From an uncultured Collinsella sp. (lineage in GTDB: Bacteria; Actinomycetota; Coriobacteriia; Coriobacteriales; Coriobacteriaceae): 64,000 nucleotides of DNA. Positions 63,153 to 64,000 of this stretch are shown here, piece after piece; the first letter of the stretch is position 1, and the number at the start of each line of letters is the position of its first letter. Position numbers and translations under genes: made by a program. The notes beneath the pieces are model-generated. The model worked only from the letters and a program-made list of their open reading frames with translations. It did not search any database and had not been told where the DNA came from. The DNA is taken from the NCBI GenBank assembly GCA_959606065.1, contig CAUHHV010000008.1, positions 22,976 through 86,975 on the forward strand. The letters are read 5' to 3'.

Positions 63153-63803
63153 ATGGGAACGGGTCAAAACATAAAGGCGCTTCGCAAGCGCGACCAGCTC
63201 ACGCAGGAGGAGTTCGCGGCACTCGTCGGCGTCTCCAAAGAAACGGTATGCCGTTGGGAAAAGGACCGCTATGCCATCCGCCGGTCGACACTGCTCAAGA
63301 TCGTTTCGAAATTCAATCTGCAGCTTGACGACCTCGCATCAGAAACCGCAGGGCTTGCCGCAAAGCTCGACCACGGAGGACGGAAGCCGAATTCCAAGGA
63401 AACTGCTACTGACTCCCTTTGCGATGTATTTAAAATCCAGATGAATGGAGGCAGAACAGGACTTAAGCAGACCGGAACAACGGCGCTCCCCTCATCCGTA
63501 TTCAAAAAACATCGTGGGTGTTTCTTTGTTCAAATGGACACATCTGCCATGTCCAAATGCTATCCGATGGGATCCTTTCTCCTAGTGGACCCCAACCTGA
63601 AGCCCTGGAACGGATGCTCCGTCCTCGCCTTGTCCGATAATTCCAGAGTGGTCATACGGCGGTATAGCACCGGCACGAACACAGTGATGCTGTCATCCTA
63701 CTCATATCGCACATCGGAACCGGATATTGTGCTGGACAAACGCCGAATCAGGATTCTCGGAGTCATCGTCTGGTTTCAGGCATCCCATGACCTGAGCATC
63801 TAA
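63153..63803 (+). CDS. XRE regulator with S24/LexA-like C-terminal domain
   Basis: 216 residues from the ATG at 63153, one base after the paralogue's stop, so translation is coupled. HTH at LTQEEFAALVGVSKETVCRW. The C-terminal half (DTSAMSKCYPMGSFLLVDPN ... SVLALSDNSRVVIRRYS) follows the S24 peptidase fold, but the Ser-Met pair is displaced and the catalytic Lys is Arg, so self-cleavage is unlikely and a dimerisation/ligand role is favoured. It probably controls the divergent arginine promoters. Confidence 0.82.
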   Translation: MGTGQNIKALRKRDQLTQEEFAALVGVSKETVCRWEKDRYAIRRSTLLKIVSKFNLQLDDLASETAGLAAKLDHGGRKPNSKETATDSLCDVFKIQMNGGRTGLKQTGTTALPSSVFKKHRGCFFVQMDTSAMSKCYPMGSFLLVDPNLKPWNGCSVLALSDNSRVVIRRYSTGTNTVMLSSYSYRTSEPDIVLDKRRIRILGVIVWFQASHDLSI

Positions 63804-63817
63804 TTGGATCGGATCTT

Positions 63818-63884
63818 GTCATTGGGGACAGACTTAAATGAGTAGTCATTGGGCGACCACTCATTTAAGTCTGTCCCCAATGAC
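63818..63884. repeat. REP palindrome, CATTGGGGACAGACTTAAATGAGT type
   Basis: A perfect 26-bp inverted repeat (GTCATTGGGGACAGACTTAA, then ATGAGT) surrounds AGTCATTGGGCGACC, itself a fragment of the same head. Confidence 0.9.
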
Positions 63885-63907
63885 CACCCATGAACAGTCA
63901 CCTCAAC

Positions 63908-64000
63908 AGCAAAAGCCCCGCAGTCGGAGCGGACCGCGGGGCTCATGAAGAGAGGCTAGTTTGTGGGCGTCTTGCCTGGCGCCCACGGGAGAGGCAACAG
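63908..64000 (-). repeat. Copy of the arcC 3' region at the window edge
   Basis: Identical to 56719-56811 except two bases, including the terminator stem (GCCCCGCAGTC with GACCGCGGGGC). It runs off the window at exactly the point where, in the first copy, the last nine bases before the arcC stop begin. A second carbamate kinase gene on the minus strand is expected just outside. Confidence 0.85.

Overview
The window reads as a high-GC chromosomal segment of a gut Actinobacterium of the Coriobacteriia, most likely Collinsella. This is inferred from the GC-rich code, the run of PTS sugar systems with GntR/UTRA regulators, the arginine deiminase pathway and the dense small intergenic palindromes. 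No ribosomal gene is present to confirm it. Nearly all genes lie on the minus strand, mostly in short units closed by clear terminators. There is one tRNA (Asp, GTC) and no CRISPR array, prophage or transposase gene.

Layout. 1-6.1 kb: the end of an M16 peptidase, a zinc-ribbon/leucine-rich/YD-repeat surface protein, a hicAB toxin-antitoxin pair, 5-formyl-THF cyclo-ligase, homoserine O-acetyltransferase and a 2-hydroxyacid dehydrogenase. 6.4-20.9 kb: a sugar-amine (Amadori-type) utilisation region with three SIS-domain deglycase-like proteins, three GntR/UTRA regulators and a mannose-class PTS (EIIAB, EIIC, EIID), interleaved with recQ, a YitT protein, a HAD phosphatase and a DMT exporter. 20.9-37 kb: GNAT, threonine aldolase, PAP2 phosphatase, mfd, nth, an ABC exporter, rmuC, a two-gene nucleotidyltransferase/HTH module, rubrerythrin, a clusterless MutY relative, an Rrf2 regulator and tRNA-Asp. 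37-50 kb: a phosphodiesterase, two LytS/LytTR two-component systems (one coupled to a glycosyltransferase), an MFS exporter, a phospholipase C-like protein, an amidohydrolase with an amino-acid permease, and a frameshifted C39-like gene. 50.8-56.4 kb: a cellobiose-type PTS operon with a 6-phospho-beta-glucosidase and a PRD regulator. 56.8-64 kb: the arginine deiminase operon (yfcC-like antiporter, arcA, arcB, arcC), facing a divergent arcA paralogue coupled to an XRE regulator.

The genes suggest a saccharolytic and amino-acid-fermenting anaerobe: PTS uptake of glycated amines and beta-glucosides, arginine fermentation for ATP, and reductase/rubrerythrin functions for redox and oxygen stress.

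The most unusual content is between genes. Two families of structured elements, one with three copies (about 112 nt each) and one with two, lie just downstream of stop codons on the same strand. Their loops are conserved while their stems change in a compensatory way, as expected of functional RNA. At least three families of REP-like palindromes share a GGGACAG core, and there is a 38-bp perfect inverted repeat next to the tRNA and a 167-bp MITE-like palindrome.
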